DNA of 46,030 nucleotides from Spirochaetota bacterium (GCA_024280415.1 JAJRQE010000066.1:1-46030), one strand, 5' to 3'; positions 10,373 to 20,944 are shown, counted from the stretch's first letter. Notes: generated by a model from the sequence alone, not told the origin. Numbers and translations: made by a program.

Positions 10373-12463
10373 ATGAACACAGATATTTCTAAAATGAGAA
10401 ATATTGGTATAAGTGCCCACATTGACTCAGGTAAAACGACTTTGACAGAGCGTATCCTTTTTTATTGTAAGAAGATACATTCTATTCATGAAGTCAGAGG
10501 TAAAGATGGAGTCGGCGCAACCATGGACTCAATGGAGCTGGAGAAAGAACGGGGTATTACAATTGCTTCTGCTGCAACCAGTGTTAACTGGAAGGGTTTT
10601 GATATAAATATTATTGATACTCCCGGACACGTGGATTTTACAATAGAAGTTGAGAGGGCTCTAAGAGTTCTTGATGGTGCTGTTCTTGTTCTATGTTCAG
10701 TAGCAGGAGTGCAGTCTCAATCTATTACTGTTGACAGACAGATGAAACGGTACAATGTTCCAAGAATTGCATTTGTTAACAAATGTGACAGAACCGGAGC
10801 AGACCCCTTAAAAGTTAAGGATCAGCTGATAGAGAAACTGGGACATAATGCTGTTATGATTCAGCTTCCTATTGGACTTGAAGATAAACATGAAGGTATC
10901 ATTGATCTTGTGACGATGAAAGCTGTTTACTTTCGGGGACCCGATGGTGAGGATATCGTAGTTACTGATATTCCATCAGATCTTCTTGCAGAAGCAGAGG
11001 AGAAGAGAGAAGAACTTCTAGATGTTGTTTCCATGTTTTCTGATGAACTTATGGAAGCCATGATGGAAGAAAATGTAACTGAGGAAATGATTCATGATGC
11101 GATTAGAAAGGGAACTTTGACTCAGGAGCTTACACCGGTCTGCCTCGGATCTGCATATAAGAATAAGGGTGTTCAGTCGCTTCTTGATGCAACAACAAGG
11201 TATTTACCCGATCCGACAGAGGTAACTAATATTGCGTTGGATCTTGATAATGACGAGAAAGAGATTATTCTGGAATCCAGTCTTGAAAAGCCGAATGTGG
11301 CTTTGGCATTTAAACTTGAGGATGGCCAGTATGGGCAGCTTACATATATCCGTGTATATCAGGGACATATTAAAAAGGGAAGTGAGCTCTACAATACACG
11401 CAGTAGAAGGAAGTTTAAGGTTGGACGTCTTATAAAGATGCACTCTGACCATATGGAAGATATAACAGAAGCTGAATGCGGTGATATTGCAGCTCTTTTT
11501 GGTGTAGAATGTGCTTCCGGAGATACTTTTGTTCAGACCGGACTTAACTATTCTATGACAAGTATGTTTGTACCCTCCCCTGTCATAAGTCTTGCCATTT
11601 CTCCTACGGATAAAAAAGCAGCTGATAATATGGCAAAGGCTCTGAACAGATTTACCAAAGAGGACCCTACATTTAGAACTTTTGTAGATAAGGAGTCCAA
11701 TCAGACTATAATTCAGGGTATGGGTGAACTTCATCTTGAGGTCTATATTGAGAGAATGAAAAGGGAATATGCTGCTGAAGTTGAAATTGGGCAGCCTCAG
11801 GTTGCATACAGAGAAGCAATAAGTAAAGTGGCTGAATTTAACTATACTCACAAGAAACAGTCCGGTGGTTCAGGCCAGTATGGCCGGGTTGCCGGATTTA
11901 TGGAACCTCTCTCTGAGGGTGAGTATGAGTTTGTTAATAAGATAAAGGGTGGTTCAATTCCTACGGAATATATACCTGCCTGTGATAAAGGATTTAAGTC
12001 ATCCCTGGAAAAGGGATCTCTTATCGGTTTCCCGATTGTTGGTGTTAAAGTGACAATAAATGATGGACAGTCCCATACAGTCGACTCTTCAGATATGGCT
12101 TTTCAGTTGGCAGCAAGGGGCGCTTTTAAAGAAGCTTATCTTAAGGCGAAACCTGTAATTTTAGAACCAATAATGAAGGTTGCCATTGAAGGACCTACTG
12201 AATTTCAGGGAAATGTATTTGGAGCAATAAATCAGCGTAGAGGTATTATTGTCAGCTCTGCTGATGAAGGTACTTTCTCTACGGTTGATGCTGAAGTTCC
12301 TTTAAGTGAGATGTTTGGTTTTTCAACTACACTCAGGTCTTTAACACAGGGTAAGGCAGAGTTTTCAATGGAGTTCTTAAAATATGGAAAAGTACCAAAG
12401 GGTATATCGGAAGAACTTATAAAAGAGTATGAAGAAAAACGTAAAAAAGAAGCTGGTAAATAG
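10373..12463 (+). CDS. fusA: Translation elongation factor G (spd/mtEFG1-like)
   Basis: [75 protein letters not shown]. Confidence 0.95.
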   Translation: MNTDISKMRNIGISAHIDSGKTTLTERILFYCKKIHSIHEVRGKDGVGATMDSMELEKERGITIASAATSVNWKGFDINIIDTPGHVDFTIEVERALRVLDGAVLVLCSVAGVQSQSITVDRQMKRYNVPRIAFVNKCDRTGADPLKVKDQLIEKLGHNAVMIQLPIGLEDKHEGIIDLVTMKAVYFRGPDGEDIVVTDIPSDLLAEAEEKREELLDVVSMFSDELMEAMMEENVTEEMIHDAIRKGTLTQELTPVCLGSAYKNKGVQSLLDATTRYLPDPTEVTNIALDLDNDEKEIILESSLEKPNVALAFKLEDGQYGQLTYIRVYQGHIKKGSELYNTRSRRKFKVGRLIKMHSDHMEDITEAECGDIAALFGVECASGDTFVQTGLNYSMTSMFVPSPVISLAISPTDKKAADNMAKALNRFTKEDPTFRTFVDKESNQTIIQGMGELHLEVYIERMKREYAAEVEIGQPQVAYREAISKVAEFNYTHKKQSGGSGQYGRVAGFMEPLSEGEYEFVNKIKGGSIPTEYIPACDKGFKSSLEKGSLIGFPIVGVKVTINDGQSHTVDSSDMAFQLAARGAFKEAYLKAKPVILEPIMKVAIEGPTEFQGNVFGAINQRRGIIVSSADEGTFSTVDAEVPLSEMFGFSTTLRSLTQGKAEFSMEFLKYGKVPKGISEELIKEYEEKRKKEAGK

Positions 12464-12486
12464 CTTCCTGCAGGAGGAATATATCA

Positions 12487-13191
12487 ATGGTACGATCTGA
12501 ACTGAATAAAAGAAGTCCTTTAAGAGTTTTTGAAAAGTCTATAAAGGGTGGTGTTGGTAAGGGCCATATCGGTGTTTTGGCATCCAAGAAAGGTGTTGGG
12601 AAGACTGCATGTCTTGTACATATAGCAACTGATAAACTTTTTCGGGACAGACATGTAATACATGTTTCTTTTTCCCAGAAAGTTGACCACATTATTAATT
12701 GGTACGAAGATATTTTTAAAGAAATTGCAAAAAAACGAGAACTTGAAGATGCAGTAGATATTCATGATGAAATTATCACAAATAGAGTAATTATGAATTT
12801 TAATAGTCAGGGAACTACCATTGATCAGGTTCTTACGAGTCTAAGAGCCATGATAAGCGACGGTAACTTTCCTGCAGATTCAGTTATATTTGATGGTTAT
12901 GACCTTGCATCCTCATCAACAGAAGATTTTGGGAAACTGAAAGCTTTTGCAAAAGAGGTTGAAATAGAAGTATGGATAAGCGCTTCTCTCAAAGGTGAAG
13001 CCCCTGTATTTAATGATAATGGTGTTCCCGAAGAGCTTGAGAATAAGATTAATGATCTTGATGTTCTGATTACCCTTAAATATGAGGGAGATCATGTTCA
13101 TTTTCAGGTTATAAAGGATCATGACACACTTGAACCAAAAGAGATGACATTAAAACTGGATCCAAAGACCTTACTTATTGCAAGAGAATAA
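12487..13191 (+). CDS. P-loop ATPase of unknown function (RecA/KaiC-like)
   Basis: ORF after SD AGGAGG; Walker A-like SKKGVGKTA; hydrophobic strand preceding DG (ADSVIFDGYDL). Confidence 0.6.
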   Translation: MVRSELNKRSPLRVFEKSIKGGVGKGHIGVLASKKGVGKTACLVHIATDKLFRDRHVIHVSFSQKVDHIINWYEDIFKEIAKKRELEDAVDIHDEIITNRVIMNFNSQGTTIDQVLTSLRAMISDGNFPADSVIFDGYDLASSSTEDFGKLKAFAKEVEIEVWISASLKGEAPVFNDNGVPEELENKINDLDVLITLKYEGDHVHFQVIKDHDTLEPKEMTLKLDPKTLLIARE

Positions 13192-13218
13192 AACAGTTAT
13201 AATCACCGATTTTTTAAG

Positions 13219-13258
13219 AACCGGAAGTTTGATATTATATCAGCTTCCGGTTTTTTTA
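13219..13258 (+). terminator. Rho-independent terminator after the P-loop gene
   Basis: AACCGGAAG-tt-TGATAT-t-ATATCA-g-CTTCCGGTT followed by a T-run. Confidence 0.85.
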
Positions 13259-13261
13259 TAA

Positions 13262-14212
13262 TTACCAATTCCTCAAGATGGTTATTAAAAAAGCATAAAA
13301 TAGAAAAGATAGTATGACAGAAATCCCTATTATAATTATTGAATATGAAATATCCCCTATTTCAGGTTCTCTTTGTTTATCCCCCAGTGTTTGCTTGATA
13401 ACAATTTCACCAAAGTAAGTTGCATTTCCTCCCAGTTGAATTCCAAGGATTCCGGCCATAGCTGCTTCAGGGTATCCTGCGTTTGGACTGGCTGTATTTG
13501 AGTGATCTCTGACCATTATTTTCCAGGCATTACGAACAGAACTTTTAGTAAATAATCCTGCCATGCAAATGAGCAGTCCAGTCAGTCTTGCAGGAATAAA
13601 GTTTACTATATCATCAAGAATAGCTGCCGTTGTTCCAAAATCAATAAATCGTTTATTTTTATATCCCCACATTGCATCCATGGTGTTTATGGTTCTATAG
13701 ATTAGTGATCCCAGGGGGCCGAAAATCAGCCCCCAGAATAGTGGAGCTATTATAGAGTCGGATGCATTTTCACTAATACTCTCTATTGTTCCCAATATAA
13801 TTCTTTCTTCAGTTAAGTTCATTGTATCTCTGCTTAGAATCATTCCCGATCTCTTTCTGGCGAGCTGAATATCATCATTATCCAATGCAGTTTTTATTCT
13901 TAATCCATGTGTGGCAAGATCTTTAACTGCTATTGATGTATAAAAAATAAAAATACTGAATACCTCTTTTCCAAAGGGTACTAAATTAAAAACCTGGTTT
14001 AGGAGTATAAAAATCCCGGTAACAACCGATATGATAATTATGATTCCCCCCATCCCCATCCTCTTTTTAGAAAAATTCCGGTGGTATAATAAAGATTCAA
14101 CTTTTGATATTAATTTTCCAATAATGCGTACGGGATGAAACTTGTATTGGGGGTCACCTATTATAAGATCCAATACGAGAGCAAAAGATAATAAAAAATA
14201 GTTTTCAGCCAC
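13262..14212 (-). CDS. cbiB: Adenosylcobinamide-phosphate synthase
   Basis: LDLIIGDPQYKFHPVRIIGKLIS...SENASDSIIAPLFWGLIFGPLGSLIYRTINTMDAMWGYKN. Confidence 0.92.
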   Translation of the reverse strand: MAENYFLLSFALVLDLIIGDPQYKFHPVRIIGKLISKVESLLYHRNFSKKRMGMGGIIIIISVVTGIFILLNQVFNLVPFGKEVFSIFIFYTSIAVKDLATHGLRIKTALDNDDIQLARKRSGMILSRDTMNLTEERIILGTIESISENASDSIIAPLFWGLIFGPLGSLIYRTINTMDAMWGYKNKRFIDFGTTAAILDDIVNFIPARLTGLLICMAGLFTKSSVRNAWKIMVRDHSNTASPNAGYPEAAMAGILGIQLGGNATYFGEIVIKQTLGDKQREPEIGDISYSIIIIGISVILSFLFYAFLITILRNW

Positions 14213-14225
14213 TGTGTCTTATTTC

Positions 14226-16823
14226 CTATAATCCCATAATTTGTTTTATCTTATCGAGATCTATACTTTCCCGTAAAGTATCTGCAAGGCTGTTTAATGA
14301 TTTGTCGATATCATAGATGTAGGAGGGTGTATTGGATAATGGTAAGTTTTTCTTTTTCCGTAGGGAGTTTAAAAACCATAATCTAAAATTATCATTATCA
14401 AAAATACCATGGATATATGTTCCCCATACCCTTCCATCAGGTGACTCTGATCCCAGAAGTCCATTCTCGGAATTAATAATTATACTACCGGAGTTTATCT
14501 GTGAAATTCCATGATGTATTTCGTATCCCATTACCTCGCATCCAGAGGGAATATGTATAGATTTGACTAGTTTTAGTTGTTTATCCGGGTGAAATGTTGT
14601 TTCAATATCCAGAAATCCAAGACCTTTAGATAAATTATTGTTCTTACCTTCAGGTGATTCTATCTGCTGGCTGTCTAAAATAGTTTTACCAAGAATCTGA
14701 AAGCCTCCACAGATGCCTACAATAAGGATTCCCTCGTTATTCATAGCCCTCAGTTTTGACTGAAATCCTTTTTTTCTTAGCCATTGGAGATCCCCTGTTG
14801 TATTTTTACTTCCTGGAATAATAATTGCTGAAAAACTGTTATCCAAAGTTTCTGAATTTACAATTAAACAGATCTCAATATCATTCTCCATTCGTAAAGG
14901 ATCAATGTCGGTAAAATTTGAAATATGTGGAAGATCAATAAGAGCAATTTTTAAGGGTGAACCTTTACTGGGTTTTTTAAAGTATGATCCCTCTTTAAGC
15001 GATACCGAGTCTTCTTCAGGAAGGTTGAGATTATTAATAAAAGGGACAGTTCCAAGTACGGTTCTACCTGTATATTCAAAAATGTAATCATGTGCATCTT
15101 TCAACAGATCACTGTTTCCTCTAAAACGATTAATAATGAAACCCTTTACAAGGTTTCTCTCCCATTCTTCAAACACATCCATAGTTCCGATCAGGGAGGC
15201 ATATACACCTCCCCTGTCTATGTCCCCTACAATGAGAACCGGAGTATTTGCATATCTGGCCATTCCCATATTTACAATATCATTTTCTTTTAAATTTACT
15301 TCTCCAGGGCTTCCTGCTCCTTCTAAGATTACTATTTCATATTCTGCGGAAAGACTATCATAACTATTTTCAACATCTTTACGGATACCTGCTTTGAATG
15401 TTTTCCAGTGTTTTCCAGTCATATATCCTTTTGCAATACCATTAATTATTACCTGGGATCGACTGTCGGATGAGGGCTTTAATAAAACCGGATTCATTCT
15501 TACATCGGGAGTCAAATTACATGCTCTGGCCTGAAGTGCCTGGGCTCTGCCGATTTCTTTCCCATTTATTGTAACTGCTGAATTATTAGACATATTTTGA
15601 GCTTTGAAAGGAGCTACATTATAACCATCCTGATACAGTATGCGGCAGAGCCCTGCAACCAGAATACTCTTTCCTGCATTTGAGGCAGTTCCCTGAATCA
15701 TTAAAGGTTTTGCTTCTCTTTTCCTGTATTGGTTATTTTTATATTGATAATCTTGTATCCCTCTGTTGATATCTATATTGTGGGAAAAACTTTTTAAACT
15801 ATTAATAAGTTGTTTGTTTTCATAGGCAGTTTTAACTGCAATCCGAAAGAAAGAGTTTTTTAAACCATAAAAATTAGAGCAATTGCGTATTATAATATTA
15901 TCTCTTAAAAAATGAGCATCTAATTGGTCAAAATTAATTGAAGGATTGGTAATTTTTATGAGAATAAAATTTGCCTCTCCTGGATATAGTTTCAACCAGT
16001 TGAAATTTGAAAGATCATCAGTTAACTGTTTTTTTAGGTTTTTTACTGTAGTAATTGATTTATCAAAAAATAATTTATCGGTAAAAAGCTTTTCACCAAT
16101 TTTTTGTGCAAGTATGTTGACTGACCAGGGGGTCTGATCAGTTTTAATTTTATTAATAATATTCGGAGAGCAAATGCATAAACCGAGTCTGAGACCCGGG
16201 ATGCCGTAAAATTTTGTTAAAGACTTTATAATGATAATATTAGGAAGCAGTTTTGTCGCTAAAGAGCTGTATCCGGGTATAAAGTCTGAAAAAGATTCAT
16301 CTATGCAGAACATAGTTTTCTCATTATTTGCGGCTATATCTTTTAATTCTGATATTTCTACCGATTTACCTGTTGGATTATTTGGTTGTCCGATAAAAAC
16401 AAGTTTTCTTCCTCTGGATGAGTTTAATAGTATTTGAAGCTTTTCGAAATTGAGTGCAAATCCATCTTCGTCAGAGAGTTTCAGGTATGATGTTTGAATT
16501 TTTCTATTATTATATTCACTATAAGATGGTATTGGAATAATGAGATGATCAATATCTAAAATTTTAGGGAGTAAACTTATAAATTCACTGGCTCCATTTC
16601 CAAAAATTACTCTGTCGGCTGAGATAGAGTAATAATCTGCAGCTGCCTGTCTAAGTCCTGTCTGTTCCGGATCCGGATAGTGTATGACAGTTTCAATATT
16701 TCTATTAATCACTTTCCTTAGCCATGGTGGAAATCCAAGAGGATTAATATTTGCACTGAAATCAATGGGATTGGATTTATTATTATCTACAAACTTCCAT
16801 ATATTACCGCCGTGCCTGTTCAG
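14226..16823 (-). CDS. Fusion: L-threonine-phosphate decarboxylase-like PLP enzyme (N) plus cobyric acid synthase CobQ/CbiP (C)
   Basis: N-terminal aminotransferase fold (YPDPEQTGLRQAAADYY, GNGASEF, GQPNNPTGK, SLTKFYGIPGLRLG), then complete CobQ (MIQGTASNAGKSILVAGLCRI, PFKAQNMSNNSAV, GGFQILG). Frame is open upstream of ATG 16712, adding (M)NRHGGNIWKFVDNNKSNPIDFSANINPLGFPPWLRK from a CTG at 16823. Confidence 0.85.
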   Translation of the reverse strand: MNRHGGNIWKFVDNNKSNPIDFSANINPLGFPPWLRKVINRNIETVIHYPDPEQTGLRQAAADYYSISADRVIFGNGASEFISLLPKILDIDHLIIPIPSYSEYNNRKIQTSYLKLSDEDGFALNFEKLQILLNSSRGRKLVFIGQPNNPTGKSVEISELKDIAANNEKTMFCIDESFSDFIPGYSSLATKLLPNIIIIKSLTKFYGIPGLRLGLCICSPNIINKIKTDQTPWSVNILAQKIGEKLFTDKLFFDKSITTVKNLKKQLTDDLSNFNWLKLYPGEANFILIKITNPSINFDQLDAHFLRDNIIIRNCSNFYGLKNSFFRIAVKTAYENKQLINSLKSFSHNIDINRGIQDYQYKNNQYRKREAKPLMIQGTASNAGKSILVAGLCRILYQDGYNVAPFKAQNMSNNSAVTINGKEIGRAQALQARACNLTPDVRMNPVLLKPSSDSRSQVIINGIAKGYMTGKHWKTFKAGIRKDVENSYDSLSAEYEIVILEGAGSPGEVNLKENDIVNMGMARYANTPVLIVGDIDRGGVYASLIGTMDVFEEWERNLVKGFIINRFRGNSDLLKDAHDYIFEYTGRTVLGTVPFINNLNLPEEDSVSLKEGSYFKKPSKGSPLKIALIDLPHISNFTDIDPLRMENDIEICLIVNSETLDNSFSAIIIPGSKNTTGDLQWLRKKGFQSKLRAMNNEGILIVGICGGFQILGKTILDSQQIESPEGKNNNLSKGLGFLDIETTFHPDKQLKLVKSIHIPSGCEVMGYEIHHGISQINSGSIIINSENGLLGSESPDGRVWGTYIHGIFDNDNFRLWFLNSLRKKKNLPLSNTPSYIYDIDKSLNSLADTLRESIDLDKIKQIMGL

Positions 16824-17620
16824 AATATTCTCCTTAGTAATTCTGCAATTATTATAAGATGAAAAATTTCCCCTGCTTCTATAGTAAAACCGATCGAATC
16901 TCCTGTGTATCCACCCACATATCTTTTCGAGAGGAGGGAGATCAGTAGTCCCCCTGCAATTGATCCTGAAAAAGGGATAATAGGTAGTGCAAAAGAGTGT
17001 GGATTAGTTGTTAGCAGGAATATCAAAAAAAGAGGAACAGCAAATGAAAGAATTATTCCTGAAGAAACAAGAAGTTTGGAATATCCCTTTAGAAGTTCTG
17101 CAAGACCAGGTTCATCTGCAGGAGGTATAATAGCAGGCATAAGAGCTCCGGCAATTCTGCCAGAAAGGGGGTAAAAAAACAAAACTGTAGTCCACAACCA
17201 TAAAGTACCGTTATTGTTAAGAATATTTATAGATTCTTCCAGTAGATAGAATTTAAACATTATATAGATCGCACCGGCAAAAATTGCAAAAGAACCTGTT
17301 CTTTTATCTGTTAGTATGGAAAGTCGTTTTTCCTTTGAGGTATTGAACAAAAAAGCATCAGCACAATCCAGGAGACCGTCAAAATGAAAGAGATTGAAAA
17401 CCAGATACTGAGATAAAATGATAATAAAAGCAGTTATTCCTGACAGGGAAAAAAGAGGATTGAGAAGAAAGAACAAACCAAACCCCATGCCTGACACTAT
17501 TAATCCAATGAGCGGAAAAAAAAGAGGGAAGAGGGAAAAGTCTATTCTATATTTTACGGGTATTGGGATTCTGCAAATTAGTCCGAATGAGGTTAGAAAG
17601 GAATCATAGATTTTTCTCAA
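16820..17620 (-). CDS. cobS: Adenosylcobinamide-GDP ribazoletransferase (cobalamin synthase)
   Basis: FHFDGLLDCADAF, KRTGSFA, GYTGDSIGFTIE. Confidence 0.92.
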   Translation of the reverse strand: MRKIYDSFLTSFGLICRIPIPVKYRIDFSLFPLFFPLIGLIVSGMGFGLFFLLNPLFSLSGITAFIIILSQYLVFNLFHFDGLLDCADAFLFNTSKEKRLSILTDKRTGSFAIFAGAIYIMFKFYLLEESINILNNNGTLWLWTTVLFFYPLSGRIAGALMPAIIPPADEPGLAELLKGYSKLLVSSGIILSFAVPLFLIFLLTTNPHSFALPIIPFSGSIAGGLLISLLSKRYVGGYTGDSIGFTIEAGEIFHLIIIAELLRRIF

Positions 17621-18114
17621 TTATCTCCTCCTTTAACCCAAAGAGGTAATCCTGAAACCATCAGTACTACTTCGTTCATGGAAGAAGCAATCATTTTATT
17701 GGCTCCTGCGAGATATTCATTGTATTTACGTGCTACCGGATCCATTGGAACATTTCCCAGTCCTACCTCGTTTGTAACAATTATAATATTCTTTCTGGTT
17801 ACTGAAAGAAATGTTTTGAGAATTTCTTCCCAGTCCTTCTCTTTCTCCTGATAAAAAAGATTGTTCATCCATACTGTTACACAATCCAGAATGAGATTAT
17901 CTTGATGGTGTAAATTAATATCTACAGGTTCTTCAATTGTAAGGAATTCAGATCCTCTCTCTCTTTTATGTTTGAGGATTCTATCTTCCATCTCTTTGTC
18001 AAATGGGATTGCTGTAGCCAGGAAATTTTTAATTCCTGAAAGTTTTTCAGCTCGTTCAAGAGCATAGGAGCTTTTTCCTGATTTAATTCCACCAGTTATC
18101 AAAAGTCTTGTCAT
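17617..18114 (-). CDS. cobU: Adenosylcobinamide kinase / guanylyltransferase
   Basis: LLITGGIKSGKSSYALERAEKL, RILKHKRERG, LDCVTVWMNNL, VTNEVGLGNVP. Confidence 0.93.
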   Translation of the reverse strand: MTRLLITGGIKSGKSSYALERAEKLSGIKNFLATAIPFDKEMEDRILKHKRERGSEFLTIEEPVDINLHHQDNLILDCVTVWMNNLFYQEKEKDWEEILKTFLSVTRKNIIIVTNEVGLGNVPMDPVARKYNEYLAGANKMIASSMNEVVLMVSGLPLWVKGGDN

Positions 18115-18130
18115 AAAGGGTTTCCCTTGT

Positions 18131-18919
18131 TTAAGTGTAATCGTGTATCATAAATAAATTCCCGGTAAGGGGATTTGTTGTTATTTGTATATTCAAATTA
18201 TAAATTTTTTTCATAATATCAGGAGTTATAACATCTTCAGGGGAACCATGGGTAACAATTTTCCCATGGTTCAGCAGGAAGAGATTATCACAATATTCAA
18301 GAGCATGATTGATATCATGCAAAACAGCTATAATTGTGAGTGATTTTTTTTTAGCAAGGGATCGTACAATCGAAAGAATATTTATCTGGTGATGGATATC
18401 CAGATGACTTGTTGGTTCGTCCAGAGCAAGAATAGCAGGTTCCTGGGTAAGCGCTCTGGCAATAATTGTCCGTTGAAGTTCGCCTCCGCTAAGGGTCGTG
18501 ATATATTTATTTTTAAGACCAAAGACTCCTGTTTCTTTCATAGCCCAATCTGCAATCCCAATATCATCATTGGATTCTCTATCAAATCTACCAAGAAATG
18601 GGGATCGTCCCATAAGGACAATTTGTTCAACAGTAAAATTGAAATTATTTTTTGAGCTTTGAGGTACATAGGCTTCAATTTTAGCAAGCTCATTGCGGGA
18701 ATAATTTCTTATATCATCATTTGAAATAAGAATTGAGTTTCTATCCGGTTGCAGGAGATTTAGTATGGTTTTGAGGAGAGTTGTTTTACCTGCCCCGTTC
18801 GGGCCTAATATTCCTGTGAAGGTACCCGGTTTTATATTTAAGGAGATATTATCAAGCACCTTTGTTCCATTATAGGACCAGTTCAGGTTATTAATATCTA
18901 TTATAGGATTATTTATCAT
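18131..18919 (-). CDS. btuD: Corrinoid ABC transporter ATP-binding protein
   Basis: LGPNGAGKTTLLKTI, LSGGELQRTIIARAL, ILALDEPTSHLDI. Confidence 0.88.
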   Translation of the reverse strand: MINNPIIDINNLNWSYNGTKVLDNISLNIKPGTFTGILGPNGAGKTTLLKTILNLLQPDRNSILISNDDIRNYSRNELAKIEAYVPQSSKNNFNFTVEQIVLMGRSPFLGRFDRESNDDIGIADWAMKETGVFGLKNKYITTLSGGELQRTIIARALTQEPAILALDEPTSHLDIHHQINILSIVRSLAKKKSLTIIAVLHDINHALEYCDNLFLLNHGKIVTHGSPEDVITPDIMKKIYNLNIQITTNPLTGNLFMIHDYT

Positions 18920-19935
18920 TTTGGCTGTCTCATCCTATTAAGTAAAAATAAAAAGAAAGGGGCTCCTAAGAGAGAAGTAACAATTCCTACAGGTATTTCT
19001 GTAGGGGCAATGATTGTTCTTGCAATAGTATCTGCAACAAGAAGCAGTATTGCTCCTCCCAGCATACTGTAGGGGATTAAAGATCTATGATCCGGACCTG
19101 TAATTATCCGTATTGCATGGGGTACAATTAATCCTACAAATCCTATTACGCCGCTTACGGCAACTGCACTGGCTGTAATAATTGTTGAGACAATAAGAAA
19201 AATAAGTCTTGATCTTTTCACAGAAAGTCCAAGACTCTTTGCAGAATCCTCTCCCATTACCATGAGATTTAGATCTCTGGAAAACAGAATAAGAAATACA
19301 TTTCCTGTCAGGATAACGGGTGTTGTTATGACTACCTTCTTCCAGTTAGCTGCATTGAAACTTCCCATTGTCCAGTAGATAATATTTTCCAGTTGAGATC
19401 TGTTAAAGTACATAAGAAGGGACATGAGTGCAGAAAGAAAAAACCCCATTGCTATACCCGACAGCAGAAGGGGTAGTATATCCCTCCCACCTCCGGAAAT
19501 AAGGAAGACTAAGATTGAAGCAATGATGGCTCCTGTAAAAGCTGAAATGGGTATTGCTGTCATACCTAGAAAAGTTATCTGTAAGCCCATGACCATTCCA
19601 AGGGTAACCCCGAATGCAGCACCTGAGGAAATACCCAGTATATAGGGATTTGCCATTGGGTTTCTGAATATACCCTGAAATACAGCTCCGCTTACGCCAA
19701 GTCCCATACCTGTAATAATGGTCAGCATAATTCTGGGAAGCCTGATTTTCCAAATAATAGTTCTGGATGTTTCTTTTATACCTTCAATCTGGGAGGCGAT
19801 AGGATGAATAATAATTTTTACAACATCTGTAAAAGATATCCTTGCACTGCCCAGTGACCCCGCAATCACTACAGCAGTCAGGAGAATAATAATAAGAAGT
19901 ATAAAAATAAAATTATTATATCTTACAGATATCAT
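18916..19935 (-). CDS. btuC: Corrinoid ABC transporter permease (FecCD family)
   Basis: FecCD signatures: MANPYILGISSGAAFGVTLG, GVIGFVGLIVPHAIRIITG, EIPVGIVTSLLGAPFFLFLL. Confidence 0.88.
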   Translation of the reverse strand: MISVRYNNFIFILLIIILLTAVVIAGSLGSARISFTDVVKIIIHPIASQIEGIKETSRTIIWKIRLPRIMLTIITGMGLGVSGAVFQGIFRNPMANPYILGISSGAAFGVTLGMVMGLQITFLGMTAIPISAFTGAIIASILVFLISGGGRDILPLLLSGIAMGFFLSALMSLLMYFNRSQLENIIYWTMGSFNAANWKKVVITTPVILTGNVFLILFSRDLNLMVMGEDSAKSLGLSVKRSRLIFLIVSTIITASAVAVSGVIGFVGLIVPHAIRIITGPDHRSLIPYSMLGGAILLLVADTIARTIIAPTEIPVGIVTSLLGAPFFLFLLNRMRQPK

Positions 19936-19943
19936 TTTTTTGG

Positions 19944-20855
19944 TTAGAACAGATCAGGGTGAATTATTTTTGCAAGTTCCATGAGCCCGTCGGCCAGTCT
20001 TGGCCCCTGCCTGTCGAGCATGTTGTTATCTATTTCGAAAAGATTTCCTTTTATTACAGCAGGTAGATCCATATATCCACTGGTTTCCAATATTAAATTT
20101 TTTGTATTCCAGTATTTTGAGCAGACAATAATATCGGGATTTGAATCAATAATCTGCTCAAGACTAAAAGACCATCCTGAAATCTCAGAAGCAATATTGT
20201 TACCCCCGGCCATCTCAATTATTTGATTTATAAAAGTATCCCCTCCTGCTGTGTAGTCCCCGTACTCACCAAATCCAATTACATAATAAACAGAAGGAGT
20301 TTCTTTTCCTTTGACTCTGTTAAGAACAGTAGTAACCGTTTCTTTCATTGATCCGATAATATTAGCTGCTTCAGATTCTGCTCCGAGTAGTCTGGAAATA
20401 TCTTCTATAATATTATATACACCCTCAAAGCTGTCCTGATCAGCAAGAACCGCAACAGGAATTGAAAGTGAAGTAAGTTTTTCCAGGGATTCTTTTGTGA
20501 AGTGTGTTGAAGCTATGACAATATCGGGATCAAGCTCTGCAATGGCTTCAATATCAGGTTCCCGGAGACTCCCTATACTTGGAATATCTAATGCTTCTGC
20601 CGGATAATCACAGTAGTCTGTTCTTCCTTTTAGAATATCACCTTTCCCAAGAGCAAAGATGATTTCTGTAATACTTGGTGCAACAGAGACAACTCTTAAT
20701 GCGGGTTGTTCAAGGGTAACTGTCCTGTCATAGGAATCAACAATAGTAATTCCGCCTGCTACCTGGAAAGGTTGAACTTCACGTTCTCCCTCTGAAAACA
20801 GCGAGAATGCAATAACACTGAGCAAAATGAAAATAAAACTGGTAGTTTTTCTCAT
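19944..20855 (-). CDS. btuF: Corrinoid ABC transporter substrate-binding protein
   Basis: Signal peptide; RVVSVAPSITEIIFALG, GRTDYCDYP, IGSLREPDIEAIAELDPDIVIAS. Confidence 0.88.
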   Translation of the reverse strand: MRKTTSFIFILLSVIAFSLFSEGEREVQPFQVAGGITIVDSYDRTVTLEQPALRVVSVAPSITEIIFALGKGDILKGRTDYCDYPAEALDIPSIGSLREPDIEAIAELDPDIVIASTHFTKESLEKLTSLSIPVAVLADQDSFEGVYNIIEDISRLLGAESEAANIIGSMKETVTTVLNRVKGKETPSVYYVIGFGEYGDYTAGGDTFINQIIEMAGGNNIASEISGWSFSLEQIIDSNPDIIVCSKYWNTKNLILETSGYMDLPAVIKGNLFEIDNNMLDRQGPRLADGLMELAKIIHPDLF

Positions 20856-20944
20856 ATCCTTTACCTCGTAATAAGTATTTTTGGATATGGGTCGTCTAAA
20901 AAGATAGGATCCATACCCTGGTCTGTTCCACGCAGACCAATTAG

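Noticed and set aside
11204-11851. 215-aa antisense ORF inside EF-G
   Set aside because: Lies fully antisense to a highly conserved fusA gene; residues look like codon-shadow translation. Other antisense ORFs (e.g. 3004..3315, 4058..4354, 7981..8358, 41695..42225) were rejected likewise.
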